DNA of 43,245 nt from Flavobacteriaceae bacterium (GCA_018623195.1 JAAZVY010000010.1:1-43245); one strand, 5' to 3'. Counted from the stretch's first letter, positions 17,393 through 26,703 are shown. Notes: a model not told the origin generated them from the letters alone. A program made the numbers and translations.

Positions 17393-19111
17393 ATGTCTCG
17401 AATTTTTTCAAAAATTCTATATAGTTTTATTTTAACTATCTGTATTTCAACATCTTATTCCCAAGATAGTTTACACTCGATTACGGAGTTGAATTTAAAA
17501 GATCATCCGCCCATAGAAATTCCATTACGTTATTCAGGAACCTATGGTGAATTACGACCCAATCATTTTCATGCGGGAGTTGATCTAAAAACGCAAGGAA
17601 GAGAAGGATTTCCTGTATACGCGGTAGAAGATGGTTTTTTATCTCGAATAAAAGTAGAAACGGGGAGTTATGGCAAAGTGATTTACCTAGATCATCCTGA
17701 ATTAAATAAAACCACCGTTTATGCTCACCTCAATCGATTTAGTCCTAAAATTCAAAGTTACATTAAGGGTGAACAGTACCTTCACCAAACCTATGAGATA
17801 CAACGTTATTTAAGACCCTCTCAAATTCCCGTTAAAAAAGGAGAAATTATCGGTTACTCGGGAAATACGGGAAATTCGTTTGGACCACACCTACATTTTG
17901 AAGTACGCGATAGGGAATCAGAAGAACCGATGAATCCTCTTCAATTTGGCTTAGAAGCTGCAGACCACGACCCTCCGACTATTCAAGGATTTTACTTGTA
18001 TGAGTCTGAAGAACCTCAAGTGGTAACCACCTTTGAAAATCGAACCATGATCGCTTTAAAGACCATTGAAGAACGTATTCATTACTCAGCAACAGATACC
18101 ATTGACGTTCAGGGGTATTACAGTTTTGGAATACAATCATTCGACCGGCTTGATCTATCTGCAAATAAGAATGGATGGTATCGATTAGAGCTCATGCGCA
18201 ATGATAGTCTCATTTCTGAACTAACTATTGATCGATTCAATTTCACTGAAAACCCATTGATCAACAGAAGTATTGATTATCAATTCTATGAAACTTCAAA
18301 TAATCGCGTACTCTTAACCACAAAAGAAACGAGTAATCCACTTGGTTTTTTTAAAAACAGTCCATCATCGGAGCTGTTTAAGGCAGAGGTAGGTAAAATA
18401 GATGATTGGAAACTAACACTCAGTGATTACTCAGGAAACACCTCAAGTATTCATTGGACCACAAAAGGAATTCGTGGCGTGAAAAAGATGAGCATACCTT
18501 TTGGTAATTCTACAATAAATCAACATGCGAATAATCAACTTTTAGAAGCTCAACTAATTGCAGTTGAGAATAGTATTTATAGCATTGAAGATCTAGACTT
18601 TCGTTTATCTGGAGATACCCTATCTATTGGACCGAAGGATGTACTCGTTCGAAATCCATTACTTCTAAAAATTATTGCAAAAGAAATCAAACAAAAACCG
18701 AGCTGGCTGAGTTATGCCTTCTTCGGTAGAATAGGTAAAAAAAGAACCAACTTTATTCGCAAAGTCGAATCAGACACTCTTTCGATTACCCTTCGAAATA
18801 CAGGAGACTTCCACTTCGCCTATGACTCCATTGCCCCAGTAGTTACCCCGAGAAACTTCAGCTCAGGTCAAGCGATTAATGGGTACCGCTATCTTGAGAT
18901 CGAAGCAGAAGACAAGGAGACCGGGATTAAGAGTTTCGAAGGATATCTTGACGGACAATGGATTCTATTCGAACATGAACCTAAACAGAATCGTTTTACC
19001 TTTGATACCTCGGACATTTTATTAATACCAGGAGTTCACACCCTCGAATTTGAAGTTGAAGATCTCCTAGGAAACAAGGCTAAAAAAACATTTAGTCTCA
19101 CCATCAACTAA
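17393..19111 (+). CDS. Secreted M23 (LytM-type) metallopeptidase with C-terminal beta domain
   Basis: A 572-aa exported protein. From ATG 17393 it begins with a good signal peptide (MSRIFSKILYSFILTICIST). The M23 domain spans about 55-190 with all zinc and catalytic residues: HAGVD (H60, D64), YAHL (H112) and GPHLHFEVRD (H166, H168). It should therefore be an active peptidoglycan endopeptidase in the periplasm, or possibly a protease. The rest (about 200-572) is strand-rich and ends in a SIAPVVTPRNF...GVHTLEFEVEDLLGNKAKKTFSLTI segment that resembles an Ig-like fold. It is followed after 1 bp by a secreted protein of unknown function, probably co-transcribed. Confidence 0.9.
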   Translation: MSRIFSKILYSFILTICISTSYSQDSLHSITELNLKDHPPIEIPLRYSGTYGELRPNHFHAGVDLKTQGREGFPVYAVEDGFLSRIKVETGSYGKVIYLDHPELNKTTVYAHLNRFSPKIQSYIKGEQYLHQTYEIQRYLRPSQIPVKKGEIIGYSGNTGNSFGPHLHFEVRDRESEEPMNPLQFGLEAADHDPPTIQGFYLYESEEPQVVTTFENRTMIALKTIEERIHYSATDTIDVQGYYSFGIQSFDRLDLSANKNGWYRLELMRNDSLISELTIDRFNFTENPLINRSIDYQFYETSNNRVLLTTKETSNPLGFFKNSPSSELFKAEVGKIDDWKLTLSDYSGNTSSIHWTTKGIRGVKKMSIPFGNSTINQHANNQLLEAQLIAVENSIYSIEDLDFRLSGDTLSIGPKDVLVRNPLLLKIIAKEIKQKPSWLSYAFFGRIGKKRTNFIRKVESDTLSITLRNTGDFHFAYDSIAPVVTPRNFSSGQAINGYRYLEIEAEDKETGIKSFEGYLDGQWILFEHEPKQNRFTFDTSDILLIPGVHTLEFEVEDLLGNKAKKTFSLTIN

Positions 19112-19112
19112 T

Positions 19113-19733
19113 ATGAAAAAATTGCTTTTAGGCCTCCTGCTTACCTTGTGCACTACAAACCTTATTGTCGGGCAGAAAAGCAGTTTTATACATCCCGAAT
19201 TTAAAAGCATTACCGAATCCCACAAAGTAATTGCTGTGGTTCCTTTTGACATTGATTTAGACCTGTCGCTATCTGAATTAAAACGCAGACAACTTTCTGA
19301 AGAAGAGGGAGCTAGTTTACAAAAAGAATTAACCTACTACATCGAGAGTCAAATCGACGCTTTGAATGTAACGATTCAACCGTACGAAGAAACCTTAGCT
19401 CATATGCGTTCTTCTGGTATTGACTATAGAAGCTCCCTTTTAATGGAGTCTAATGACTTAGCCCGTAAACTAAAGGTCGATGCAGTCATTCGAGGAAGCC
19501 TGTCCCTTAGTGTTTTATTATCAGAAGGAATAGAAAATCAGTTTTCTTGGATCGATTTATGGGTACTCTCTCCTTCCTTTGGTCGAATTACACTAAAGCT
19601 CGTCGACGGTCAATCATCAAAATTACTCTGGCGACACGAAAAGGTTATCGATCGAACCACAGGGAAAAATACTCGTGAGCTGGTTGAGAAAATGATGAAG
19701 CAAATCGCAAGAAATTTTCCCTACGCCAAATAA
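19113..19733 (+). CDS. Secreted protein of unknown function, possibly CsgG/LpoB-like fold
   Basis: A 206-aa protein with a signal peptide (MKKLLLGLLLTLCTTNLIVGQ). The mature part begins with KVIAVVPFDIDLDLS, a strand followed by a PF turn, and later has DAVIRGSLSLSVLL. The pattern 'V-A-V-x-PF ... D-A-V-[IL]-x-G-x' recalls the periplasmic CsgG/LpoB/TolB N-domain fold. The C-terminal strand KLLWRHEKVID fits too. This is a loose resemblance by eye. It is expressed with the M23 gene (1-bp gap), so a role in envelope or murein control is plausible but unproven. Its 3' end overlaps the convergent cysteine desulfurase by 13 bp. Confidence 0.65.
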   Translation: MKKLLLGLLLTLCTTNLIVGQKSSFIHPEFKSITESHKVIAVVPFDIDLDLSLSELKRRQLSEEEGASLQKELTYYIESQIDALNVTIQPYEETLAHMRSSGIDYRSSLLMESNDLARKLKVDAVIRGSLSLSVLLSEGIENQFSWIDLWVLSPSFGRITLKLVDGQSSKLLWRHEKVIDRTTGKNTRELVEKMMKQIARNFPYAK

Positions 19734-20860
19734 CTAGCTAAAGTATCAATTACGTAATCCACCTCTTCTACGGTGTTGTAGATAGAAAAAGAAAAACGTA
19801 GAGAGGGAAAATTATCGGCGGCAATCGCACGAAGTACGTGAGAGCCCGTATTACTTCCAGACTGACAAGCACTACCCTGGGAACAAGCAATACCTTTTAA
19901 ATCTAAATGAAAAAGAAGTAAGGTTGCTTTATCACCGGTAATCGGAAGTCTTAAATTTACAAGAGTATAGGTACTGCGATCAAGATTACTACATCCTCCA
20001 TTTAGAATTGCTTCTGGAAGACGCGACTTCACCCCGTCAATAAATCTCTTTTTTAAGGATAGAACATACTCTTTCTCTTCAGCCAAATTTTGATAAGCCA
20101 AAGTGAAGGCTTTCTCCATACCTAAAATATTGTGAACACTTTCAGTACCTGCCCGAAATCCCTTTTCTTGACCTCCTCCTACTATTAACGATTTGAGATG
20201 AACATCCGAGCGCATATACAAGAATCCGATTCCCTTAGGACCATGAAACTTATGTGCAGCAGCGCATATAAAGTGTATCGGGGTTTTGGATAAGTCCCAA
20301 TGGTAATGTCCGACCGATTGAACCGTGTCCGAGTGAAAAAGTGCTTGATGGGTTATACATAGATCAGCAACTTTCTCTACCTCTAGTAAATTCCCGATTT
20401 CATTATTCACATGCATCAAGCTCACCAGAGTTTTGGGTGCACCTTCGCGAGAGAGTTTATTTTCTAAATCTTTGAGGTCTACGTAGCCTTGCGCATCGAT
20501 TTCGACTAATTCAAGTGCTATTCCATATTCCTCAGCCACCGCCTCTGCAGCGTGTAATACCGCGTGATGCTCAATCGATGAAGTGATGATTCGCTTTACT
20601 CCTAGATCTCTTACTGCGCAACGAAGAACCATATTGTCCGCTTCTGTTCCACCAGAGGTGAAATAAATTTCACTGGGCTTTGCTCCTAAAGTGGTTGCGA
20701 TTGATTTTCTAGCTTTTTCGATTAAGGCTTTTGCTGATCTTCCAAACGAATGGGTCGATGACGGATTACCAAATTGTTCGCTAAGGGATTCAGAAATGGT
20801 AGTTACAACCTCGGGGCGTAACGCTGTAGTTGCAGCATTATCAAAATAAACTGGAGTCAT
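19721..20860 (-). CDS. Cysteine desulfurase (NifS/IscS-like)
   Basis: A 379-aa PLP enzyme that takes sulfur from cysteine and hands it on as a persulfide for Fe-S clusters or tRNA thiolation. N-terminal VYFDNAATTALRPEV and GNPSSTHSFGRSA are class V signatures. The lysine holding PLP is K204 in AAHKFHGPKGIGFLY. The catalytic Cys is C332 in CSQGSACQSGS. The active-site loop is NifS/IscS-like rather than SufS-like. It could supply sulfur to MnmA (40.7 kb). It starts 36 bp after recQ on the reverse strand but has its own -7 box. Its stop lies inside the convergent gene's 3' end. Confidence 0.93.
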   Translation of the reverse strand: MTPVYFDNAATTALRPEVVTTISESLSEQFGNPSSTHSFGRSAKALIEKARKSIATTLGAKPSEIYFTSGGTEADNMVLRCAVRDLGVKRIITSSIEHHAVLHAAEAVAEEYGIALELVEIDAQGYVDLKDLENKLSREGAPKTLVSLMHVNNEIGNLLEVEKVADLCITHQALFHSDTVQSVGHYHWDLSKTPIHFICAAAHKFHGPKGIGFLYMRSDVHLKSLIVGGGQEKGFRAGTESVHNILGMEKAFTLAYQNLAEEKEYVLSLKKRFIDGVKSRLPEAILNGGCSNLDRSTYTLVNLRLPITGDKATLLLFHLDLKGIACSQGSACQSGSNTGSHVLRAIAADNFPSLRFSFSIYNTVEEVDYVIDTLASYLA

Positions 20861-20864
20861 TTAT

Positions 20865-20893
20865 CAAAGGTACGTTTTGATTCAAGAAAACAG
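20865..20893 (-). promoter_or_regulatory. Promoter of the cysteine desulfurase gene, possibly leaderless
   Basis: On the reverse strand, CTG (20893-20891) stands 18 bp before a perfect TACCTTTG (20872-20865). The box ends 4 nt before the ATG at 20860, so the mRNA may begin at or next to the start codon. Confidence 0.45.
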
Positions 20894-20896
20894 ACT

Positions 20897-23092
20897 TTAA
20901 ATAGCCTGTTCAGAGTAGAATTTAATGCGATATAAACGAATTTCTTCTTCTTCAAAATCTTCTTCTAATTCAGCGATAGCGTCCTCCAGACTATTCGAAC
21001 TAGCCTCAATGAAATAATCATGAAGTTCTTCTTGAGAGTCATCATCTAACAATTCGTCAACCCAATAACCAATATCGAGCTTGGTTCCACTAAAAACAAT
21101 CTGTTCCATGATTTGGAGCAATTCTTCCTGAGTAATTCCTTTAGAAGAGGCAATATCGTCAAAAGCCAATTTTCGGTCTACACTTTGTATGATATATAGC
21201 TTCAAGCCTGAATTTGAGCCTGCAGATTTTACAACGAGTTCATCCGGTTTAACGATATCGTTTTCCTCCACATAATGGGCTATACAATCTACAAACGGCT
21301 GACCATATCGTTTAGCCTTAGCATCTCCCACCCCGTGTATTTGACCTAATTCTTCTAAAGTGGTTGGGTATTTGAGTGCCATATCTTCAAGTGAAGGATC
21401 TTGAAGAATAATATAGGGTGGCACCCCATGCTTATCCGCTTCTTTTTTTCGGAGTGCTTTAAGCAAAGACAGTAATTGGTCGTCTGCACCTCCACCTTTT
21501 GATTTCTCCTGATTAATCTCAGCTACTTCCTGATCGTAATCACGATCAAGGACCATTTGAAAACTAGATGGATTTTTAATGAAGGTATATCCCTTTTCGG
21601 TAATCTGTAGTATACCGTAGTTTTCTATCGATTTACGCAAATACCCAGCGATAACTAGTTGTCTGACCAATGCGTGCCAAAAAAATGATTTATGAGCATG
21701 CCCACATCCAAAAAAGGGTTTCTCATCCGTTTTGTGAGAGCTGATCATCGCATTAGGTTTCCCCCTTAGTATTCGAACAATCTCCTTGCTTTTAAACTTT
21801 TCTGAAGTCTTCTGAACTACATCAAGGGCCAGCGCAGCTTCTTCGCCTGCTTCAAAAAGTTCTTTGGGATTACGGGCATTATCATCCATATCCGCTCCTT
21901 CTCCGTTCACCTCGTCAAACTCTTCTCCGAAATAGTGAAGGATAAATTTTCTTCTCGAAAGCGAAGTTTCTGCGTAAGCAATAACGTCCTGTAATAATGC
22001 CTGACTAACTTCTTGCTCTGCAACAGGCTTACCAGAACTGAATTTTTCTAACTTCTCAATATCCTTAGAGGAGTAAAAAGCAATACATATACCTTCACCA
22101 CCATCTCTACCCGCTCTACCGGTTTCTTGATAATAGCTTTCTATACTCTTCGGCATATCGTAATGGATCACTAATCTAACATCGGGTTTATCGATACCCA
22201 TCCCGAAGGCTATGGTTGCGACAACTACATCCACATCCTCCATTAAGAATTGATCTTGATAAAGGGCGCGAGTTTTTGCATCAAAACCTGCATGATATGG
22301 AATTGCTTTGATCCCATTTAATTGCAGAATCTGTGCTAATTCTTCAACCTTTTTACGGCTAAGGCAATAAATGATTACCGATTTATTCGGATGTTGAGCA
22401 ATGAGCTTTACAATATCACTATTAACCTGGTCGGTTTTAGGTCGAACTTCGTAATATAAGTTGGGGCGATTGAAGGAGGATTTCAGTAGAACCGCATCTT
22501 TCATTCCCAAGTTCTTCATAATATCTTCCTGAACCTTAGGAGTAGCGGTAGCCGTAAGTGCAATCAAAGGTATTCCCGGCGACAATCGATCGATAATCGC
22601 TCGAATATTTCTGTATTCTGGTCTGAAATCATGACCCCATTCTGAAATACAATGCGCCTCGTCAATTGCTACAAACGAAAGTGGTATCGACTTCAATAAA
22701 TCAATATTGTGCTGCTTAGTCAACGACTCTGGAGCAACAAACAATAATTTAGTAACTCCTGATTTCAGATCATCGATAACCGTTTGAGTTTCGGTTTTGG
22801 TCAGCGAGGAGTTTAAAACGTGAGCTATTCCCGAAACAGCTGACTGACTTCTTATCGCATCCACCTGATTTTTCATTAAGGCAATCAGTGGGCTGATAAC
22901 AATCGCGGTTCCTTCGCACATCAATGCCGGCAGCTGATAGCATAAAGACTTACCACCCCCTGTTGGCATGATAACAAACGTATCTCGACCTGAAAGAAGT
23001 GCACCTATTGCCTCCTTTTGTAGTCCTTTGAATTCAGAGAATCCAAAGAATTTTCTCAGGGTTTGATATAATTCATTCTTATTTAGAATCAT
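20897..23092 (-). CDS. recQ: RecQ-type ATP-dependent DNA helicase without zinc cysteines
   Basis: A 731-aa 3'-5' DNA helicase. Two RecA lobes are intact: Walker A TGGGKS (44-49), DEAH at 144-147, and motif VI QETGRAGRD (322-330). The RQC part (about 380-510) and an HRDC domain (about 535-610, with YPTTLEELGQIHGVGDAKAKRYG) follow, then an acidic C-terminal extension. In canonical RecQ the segment after LxYFGE carries four cysteines that bind zinc. Here SRRKFILHYFGE is followed by EFDEVNGEGADMDDN, with none of them. From memory this is a Flavobacteria variant. It is first in a reverse transcript that may include the cysteine desulfurase. Confidence 0.93.
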   Translation of the reverse strand: MILNKNELYQTLRKFFGFSEFKGLQKEAIGALLSGRDTFVIMPTGGGKSLCYQLPALMCEGTAIVISPLIALMKNQVDAIRSQSAVSGIAHVLNSSLTKTETQTVIDDLKSGVTKLLFVAPESLTKQHNIDLLKSIPLSFVAIDEAHCISEWGHDFRPEYRNIRAIIDRLSPGIPLIALTATATPKVQEDIMKNLGMKDAVLLKSSFNRPNLYYEVRPKTDQVNSDIVKLIAQHPNKSVIIYCLSRKKVEELAQILQLNGIKAIPYHAGFDAKTRALYQDQFLMEDVDVVVATIAFGMGIDKPDVRLVIHYDMPKSIESYYQETGRAGRDGGEGICIAFYSSKDIEKLEKFSSGKPVAEQEVSQALLQDVIAYAETSLSRRKFILHYFGEEFDEVNGEGADMDDNARNPKELFEAGEEAALALDVVQKTSEKFKSKEIVRILRGKPNAMISSHKTDEKPFFGCGHAHKSFFWHALVRQLVIAGYLRKSIENYGILQITEKGYTFIKNPSSFQMVLDRDYDQEVAEINQEKSKGGGADDQLLSLLKALRKKEADKHGVPPYIILQDPSLEDMALKYPTTLEELGQIHGVGDAKAKRYGQPFVDCIAHYVEENDIVKPDELVVKSAGSNSGLKLYIIQSVDRKLAFDDIASSKGITQEELLQIMEQIVFSGTKLDIGYWVDELLDDDSQEELHDYFIEASSNSLEDAIAELEEDFEEEEIRLYRIKFYSEQAI

Positions 23093-23142
23093 CAGAGTCT
23101 ACTTGTCAATCAACAATTCAGATGTATTCGGGGTATAATTTG

Positions 23143-23150
23143 TAATTTCG
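23143..23150 (+). promoter_or_regulatory. Possible -7 element before kdsD
   Basis: TAATTTCG matches TAnnTTTG with one change and ends 3 nt before the in-frame TTG at 23154. No clear -33 TTG is present. It lies in the 61-bp divergent gap between recQ and kdsD. Confidence 0.25.
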
Positions 23151-23153
23151 TAG

Positions 23154-24158
23154 TTGAATTTAACACATATTTCACAATTCACCGGCTTACCCTTGAAGAA
23201 ACCTTTAAATCTTAGAGAAATCGCGCATCGTGTCTTACAAATTGAGATCGATGCTCTCGAAAATCTCCAAAATACACTCGATCACCACTTTGAAGAGGTC
23301 ATTGAAATGATCACTCATCTGAAAGGAAGAGTTGTAGTCAGTGGAGTCGGTAAAAGTGCACTTATTGCTCAGAAATGGGTAGCGAGTTTTAACTCTACAG
23401 GCACTCCAGCGCTTTTTATGCATGCCGCGGATGCCGTTCATGGAGATTTAGGGATGATTCAAAAGGGAGATTTAGTGTTTATTCTCTCTAAAAGTGGAAA
23501 TAGCGAAGAAATCAAAACCCTTGCCCTTCACCTTAAAAATCTAGAATTGCCCTTTATTGCCGTTACTGCCAATTCAGATTCAATCGTAAGTAAAAGTGCT
23601 ACGCTAACTCTTCTAACTCCTGTCGAAAAAGAGGCGTGCCCTCATGACCTAGCACCAACAGCCAGTACAACACTTCAACTGGCACTTGGAGATGCTTTGA
23701 TGGTTGCAACACTAGAAAGTAAGGGATTTGGGGCAGAACAATTTGCTCAATTCCATCCCGGAGGTAGTCTGGGTAAAAAATTAACCTTAAAGGTAAAAGA
23801 TCTGATCAACCCCGAACTGCTACCTAGAGTGCAACCCTCAAGTACATTGAAAGAAGTTATTGTCGAAATTTCGAAGAATTTATTAGGATGTACGGCAGTT
23901 TGTGAGGGAGAAAAAGTGGTCGGAATGATCACCGATGGAGACTTAAGACGCATGTTAGAGAGAAGTCCTGATTTCAACACGGTAAAAGCATCTAAACTGA
24001 TGAGCCTCAATCCTAAATCGATTCATTCTGATCGATTGGCATCTGAAGCGCTTCAGCTCATGAATTCGAATGAAATCACGCAATTGATCGTTATCGATAA
24101 TAACGAATATGTAGGTATCTTGCATCTTCACAATTTGATTCAAGCAGGCTTAGTATGA
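23154..24158 (+). CDS. kdsD: Arabinose-5-phosphate isomerase (KpsF/GutQ family)
   Basis: Converts ribulose-5-phosphate to arabinose-5-phosphate, the first step towards Kdo of LPS. An SIS domain (about residues 45-200: SGVGKSALIAQKWVASFNST, LSKSGNSEEIKTLA, QFHPGGSLGKKL) is followed by two CBS domains (about 215-334). The start is uncertain. TTG 23154 gives 334 aa and lies 3 nt after a -7-like box; another TTG at 23193 gives MKKPLNLREIAHRVLQIE, closer to usual family length. No ATG is suitable. It is the first gene of an operon with tatC (4-bp overlap), an AhpD-like gene and lptB, linking Kdo synthesis to LPS transport. Confidence 0.92.
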   Translation: MNLTHISQFTGLPLKKPLNLREIAHRVLQIEIDALENLQNTLDHHFEEVIEMITHLKGRVVVSGVGKSALIAQKWVASFNSTGTPALFMHAADAVHGDLGMIQKGDLVFILSKSGNSEEIKTLALHLKNLELPFIAVTANSDSIVSKSATLTLLTPVEKEACPHDLAPTASTTLQLALGDALMVATLESKGFGAEQFAQFHPGGSLGKKLTLKVKDLINPELLPRVQPSSTLKEVIVEISKNLLGCTAVCEGEKVVGMITDGDLRRMLERSPDFNTVKASKLMSLNPKSIHSDRLASEALQLMNSNEITQLIVIDNNEYVGILHLHNLIQAGLV

Positions 24159-24961
24159 GTAATAGAGACGAGATGTCTTTTTTAGACCATTTAGAAGAAC
24201 TACGTTGGCACTTAATTCGTTCTATTCTCGCGATTATGATTATCGCAGTTTTCGCCTTTGTTTTCAAAGGATTTATTTTCGATACCATCATATTTGGACC
24301 GAAGAATATGAATTTTCCGACCTATCATTTCTTTTGCCAAATTGCCACCTTCTTTGGAGTGACCTCTGATTTCTGTGCAGATAGTTTACCTTTTACTTTA
24401 CAAAACAGAACGATGGCCGGACAGTTCTCTGCACATATCTGGACTTCAATCTGGGCAGGTATTATCGTAGGCTTTCCATATCTCTTGTGGGAACTATGGC
24501 GCTTTATAAGCCCTGGGTTATATGAAAACGAACGAAAACACTCCAGGGGTTTTATCATTGTAGCATCCTCACTCTTCTTTTTGGGGGTTCTTTTTGGTTA
24601 TTATGTTATTGCACCTCTTTCAATCAACTTCTTAGGAACCTATACTGTAAGTCAAGAGGTAGCGAATGAAATCGATATTTCATCGTACATCTCCACCGTC
24701 AGAGCATCTGTAATCGCTTGCGGAATCATGTTCGAATTACCCATTCTAATCTACTTTTTAACACGCATAGGATTGGTAACTCCTGAGATTTTAAAGACCT
24801 ACCGCAAATTTGCGATCGTTATCATCTTCATTATTTCAGCAGTCATTACTCCACCGGATGTAGCAAGCCAGGTAATCGTATCGATACCGGTTCTGATCTT
24901 ATATGAGTTTAGTATCTTCATTTCAAGAATTGTAATTCGCAAACAAAAATCTAATGGCTAA
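24155..24961 (+). CDS. tatC: Sec-independent protein translocase TatC
   Basis: A 268-aa inner-membrane protein, the receptor of twin-arginine signal peptides. The N-terminus MSFLDHLEELRWHLIRSI is the classic TatC opening, containing the conserved HLEELR. Six hydrophobic segments follow, with the family motif PYLLWELWRFISPGLYENERK in the first cytoplasmic loop (residues about 109-129) and FELPILIYFLTRIGLVTP before TM5. The periplasmic loop after TM1 is enlarged (NFPTYHFFCQIATFFG), as is usual in Bacteroidota. It overlaps kdsD by 4 bp and the next gene by 8 bp. No tatA/B gene lies in the window. Confidence 0.95.
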   Translation: MSNRDEMSFLDHLEELRWHLIRSILAIMIIAVFAFVFKGFIFDTIIFGPKNMNFPTYHFFCQIATFFGVTSDFCADSLPFTLQNRTMAGQFSAHIWTSIWAGIIVGFPYLLWELWRFISPGLYENERKHSRGFIIVASSLFFLGVLFGYYVIAPLSINFLGTYTVSQEVANEIDISSYISTVRASVIACGIMFELPILIYFLTRIGLVTPEILKTYRKFAIVIIFIISAVITPPDVASQVIVSIPVLILYEFSIFISRIVIRKQKSNG

Positions 24962-25310
24962 TTCAATAGTTGAGGAATTCAATGACTATCGTTCAAAAAT
25001 GAACGAGCGTATTCTTAGCGATGATCAAAAATTGATCAAACGCATATTTAATTTAGACACTAACGCATTTGCTGAAGGAGCTTTAGATGTCAAAACGAAA
25101 GAATTGTTAGGGTTAGTCGCCTCTGCCGTGCTTCGTTGCGATGACTGTGTTCGCTATCACATTGAGGGAGCAAGTAAAGCAGGTGCAAATCCAGAAGAAA
25201 TCAAAGAAACTCTAGGTATCGCTACACTCATTGGTGGAACTATTGTAATTCCGCACCTCAGGAGAGCTTATGAATATTTAGATGCTATAAACGAAAACAG
25301 TGAAGCTTAG
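24954..25310 (+). CDS. AhpD-like / carboxymuconolactone decarboxylase-family protein
   Basis: A small (118 aa) all-helical protein of the AhpD/CMD fold. The redox motif of AhpD-type members is present as CDDC in [19 protein letters not shown] (about residues 61-79), with the following histidine. This favours a thiol-peroxidase-type or redox role over a decarboxylase lacking the cysteines. It overlaps tatC by 8 bp and lptB by 11 bp, so it is translated with an envelope operon. Why it sits there is not clear. The substrate is unknown. Confidence 0.88.
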   Translation: MANSIVEEFNDYRSKMNERILSDDQKLIKRIFNLDTNAFAEGALDVKTKELLGLVASAVLRCDDCVRYHIEGASKAGANPEEIKETLGIATLIGGTIVIPHLRRAYEYLDAINENSEA

Positions 25311-26055
25311 CGCTACCAATCTTAAGAAAGTATACAATCAACGTACGGTTGTCAAAAGTGTTTCCCTCGAAGTAAACCAGGGAGAAATCATTGGTTTATT
25401 AGGACCTAACGGTGCTGGTAAAACCACCTCTTTTTATATGATTGTAGGTCTAGTTAGACCCAATGGAGGTGCTATTTATTTAGACGATAAAGAAATTACC
25501 GACTATCCGATGTACAAGAGGGCACAAAACGGTATCGGTTATCTGGCACAAGAAGCCTCTGTATTTCGCAAGTTAAGCGTAGAAGAAAATATTCTAAGTG
25601 TATTACAGACTACCTCTCTTTCTAAGACCGCACAAAAGGAGAAGATGGAAGAACTCCTAGAAGAGTTCTCCCTAACCCATATTCGAAAGAACCGAGGAGA
25701 TCTCTTGTCGGGAGGAGAACGTCGAAGAACAGAAATAGCGCGGGCCTTAGCAACAGATCCTAAGTTTATTTTACTTGATGAGCCCTTTGCTGGTGTCGAT
25801 CCCGTGGCCGTAGAAGACATTCAACGCATTGTTGCCCAGTTAAAGCATAAAAACATTGGGATATTAATTACCGACCACAACGTTCAAGAAACGCTGGCTA
25901 TCACAGAACGTTCCTATTTAATGTTTGAAGGAAAAATATTAAAAGCCGGGGCACCCGAAGAACTGGCTGCAGATGAAATGGTTCGAAAAGTCTACCTAGG
26001 TCAAAATTTTGAGCTTCGCAAAAAGCGATTAGCTTTTGAGGAAAAGGGAAAATAG
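25300..26055 (+). CDS. lptB: LPS export ABC transporter ATPase LptB
   Basis: The 251-aa ATPase powers extraction of LPS from the inner membrane by LptFG and its passage to the outer membrane. Start codon GTG 25300. Walker A is GPNGAGKTT (about 35-43), the Q-loop is [17 protein letters not shown], the signature [15 protein letters not shown], and Walker [15 protein letters not shown], followed by the switch histidine in [14 protein letters not shown] and the EPFAGVDP segment are specific to LptB among ABC ATPases. It is the last gene of the kdsD operon, and its 3' end overlaps the convergent pssA by 27 bp. Confidence 0.95.
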   Translation: MKLSATNLKKVYNQRTVVKSVSLEVNQGEIIGLLGPNGAGKTTSFYMIVGLVRPNGGAIYLDDKEITDYPMYKRAQNGIGYLAQEASVFRKLSVEENILSVLQTTSLSKTAQKEKMEELLEEFSLTHIRKNRGDLLSGGERRRTEIARALATDPKFILLDEPFAGVDPVAVEDIQRIVAQLKHKNIGILITDHNVQETLAITERSYLMFEGKILKAGAPEELAADEMVRKVYLGQNFELRKKRLAFEEKGK

Positions 26056-26703
26056 CAAGTAAGCTCCTAGCGCCACGGGCACGCCTGAAATACCCAGAAA
26101 TACCAATCCGACAATAGCTACTGCCACAAAGGAGTAACGCTGCCAATTTTCAGAGAAAGACCATTCCTTTATTTTAAAACTCAATGTTGGTATTTTACTG
26201 ATCATCCAAAGACCTAAAATCACAGACAGCACTACGATAGCTATGACCTCTTGACTATGATCTAAGGAAGTTAAAGAAGTTAAAAAATAAGAAATACCAA
26301 CGACACTCAAAGTCATCGCTGGAGTTGGCATACCCTCGAAATATGGCTTAGTCTCGGCAGCGTGAAGGGTATATCGAACAAGTCGCCATAGCGCACAGGC
26401 AAACAAAAAGCCTGAACTAATCACTAAGGCAATAAAATACTCTGAAGATTCAAATCTGAATAAAACAAAAAGTGCCGGTGCCGCACCAAAACTGATTAAA
26501 TCAGCCATAGAGTCAAGCAAAGCTCCCTCTTTTGAAAAGGCGTTTAAACGCTTGGCTAGAAAACCGTCAAGAAAATCAAATACGGCTGCGATTACTAATA
26601 ATCCGGTGGCATAATCAAAGACGCCCTTGCTCGAATAGTAAATGGCTAACCATCCGCACAAGGCGTTCAAAAGGGTGATTAAATTGGGGATCGATTTGCG
26701 CAT
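26029..26703 (-). CDS. pssA: CDP-diacylglycerol-serine O-phosphatidyltransferase (PssA-like)
   Basis: Makes phosphatidylserine, the precursor of phosphatidylethanolamine, from CDP-diacylglycerol and serine at the inner membrane. I choose ATG 26703 (224 aa; [18 protein letters not shown] is the usual Bacteroidota opening); the frame extends upstream to 26745. It has about seven membrane segments. The CDP-alcohol phosphotransferase motif DGx2ARx8Gx3Dx3D reads [15 protein letters not shown]...D...D near residues 58-80: all Asp and Gly residues are kept, but the Arg after Ala is Lys. Serine as the acceptor is inferred from family resemblance. It is divergent from lnb and convergent with lptB. Confidence 0.88.
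   Translation of the reverse strand: MRKSIPNLITLLNALCGWLAIYYSSKGVFDYATGLLVIAAVFDFLDGFLAKRLNAFSKEGALLDSMADLISFGAAPALFVLFRFESSEYFIALVISSGFLFACALWRLVRYTLHAAETKPYFEGMPTPAMTLSVVGISYFLTSLTSLDHSQEVIAIVVLSVILGLWMISKIPTLSFKIKEWSFSENWQRYSFVAVAIVGLVFLGISGVPVALGAYLLFSLFLKS

Noticed and set aside
23093..23153. Riboswitch or small RNA in the recQ-kdsD divergent gap.
   Set aside because: The gap is only 61 bp, and I see no stable hairpin or repeated motif apart from a weak -7 match.
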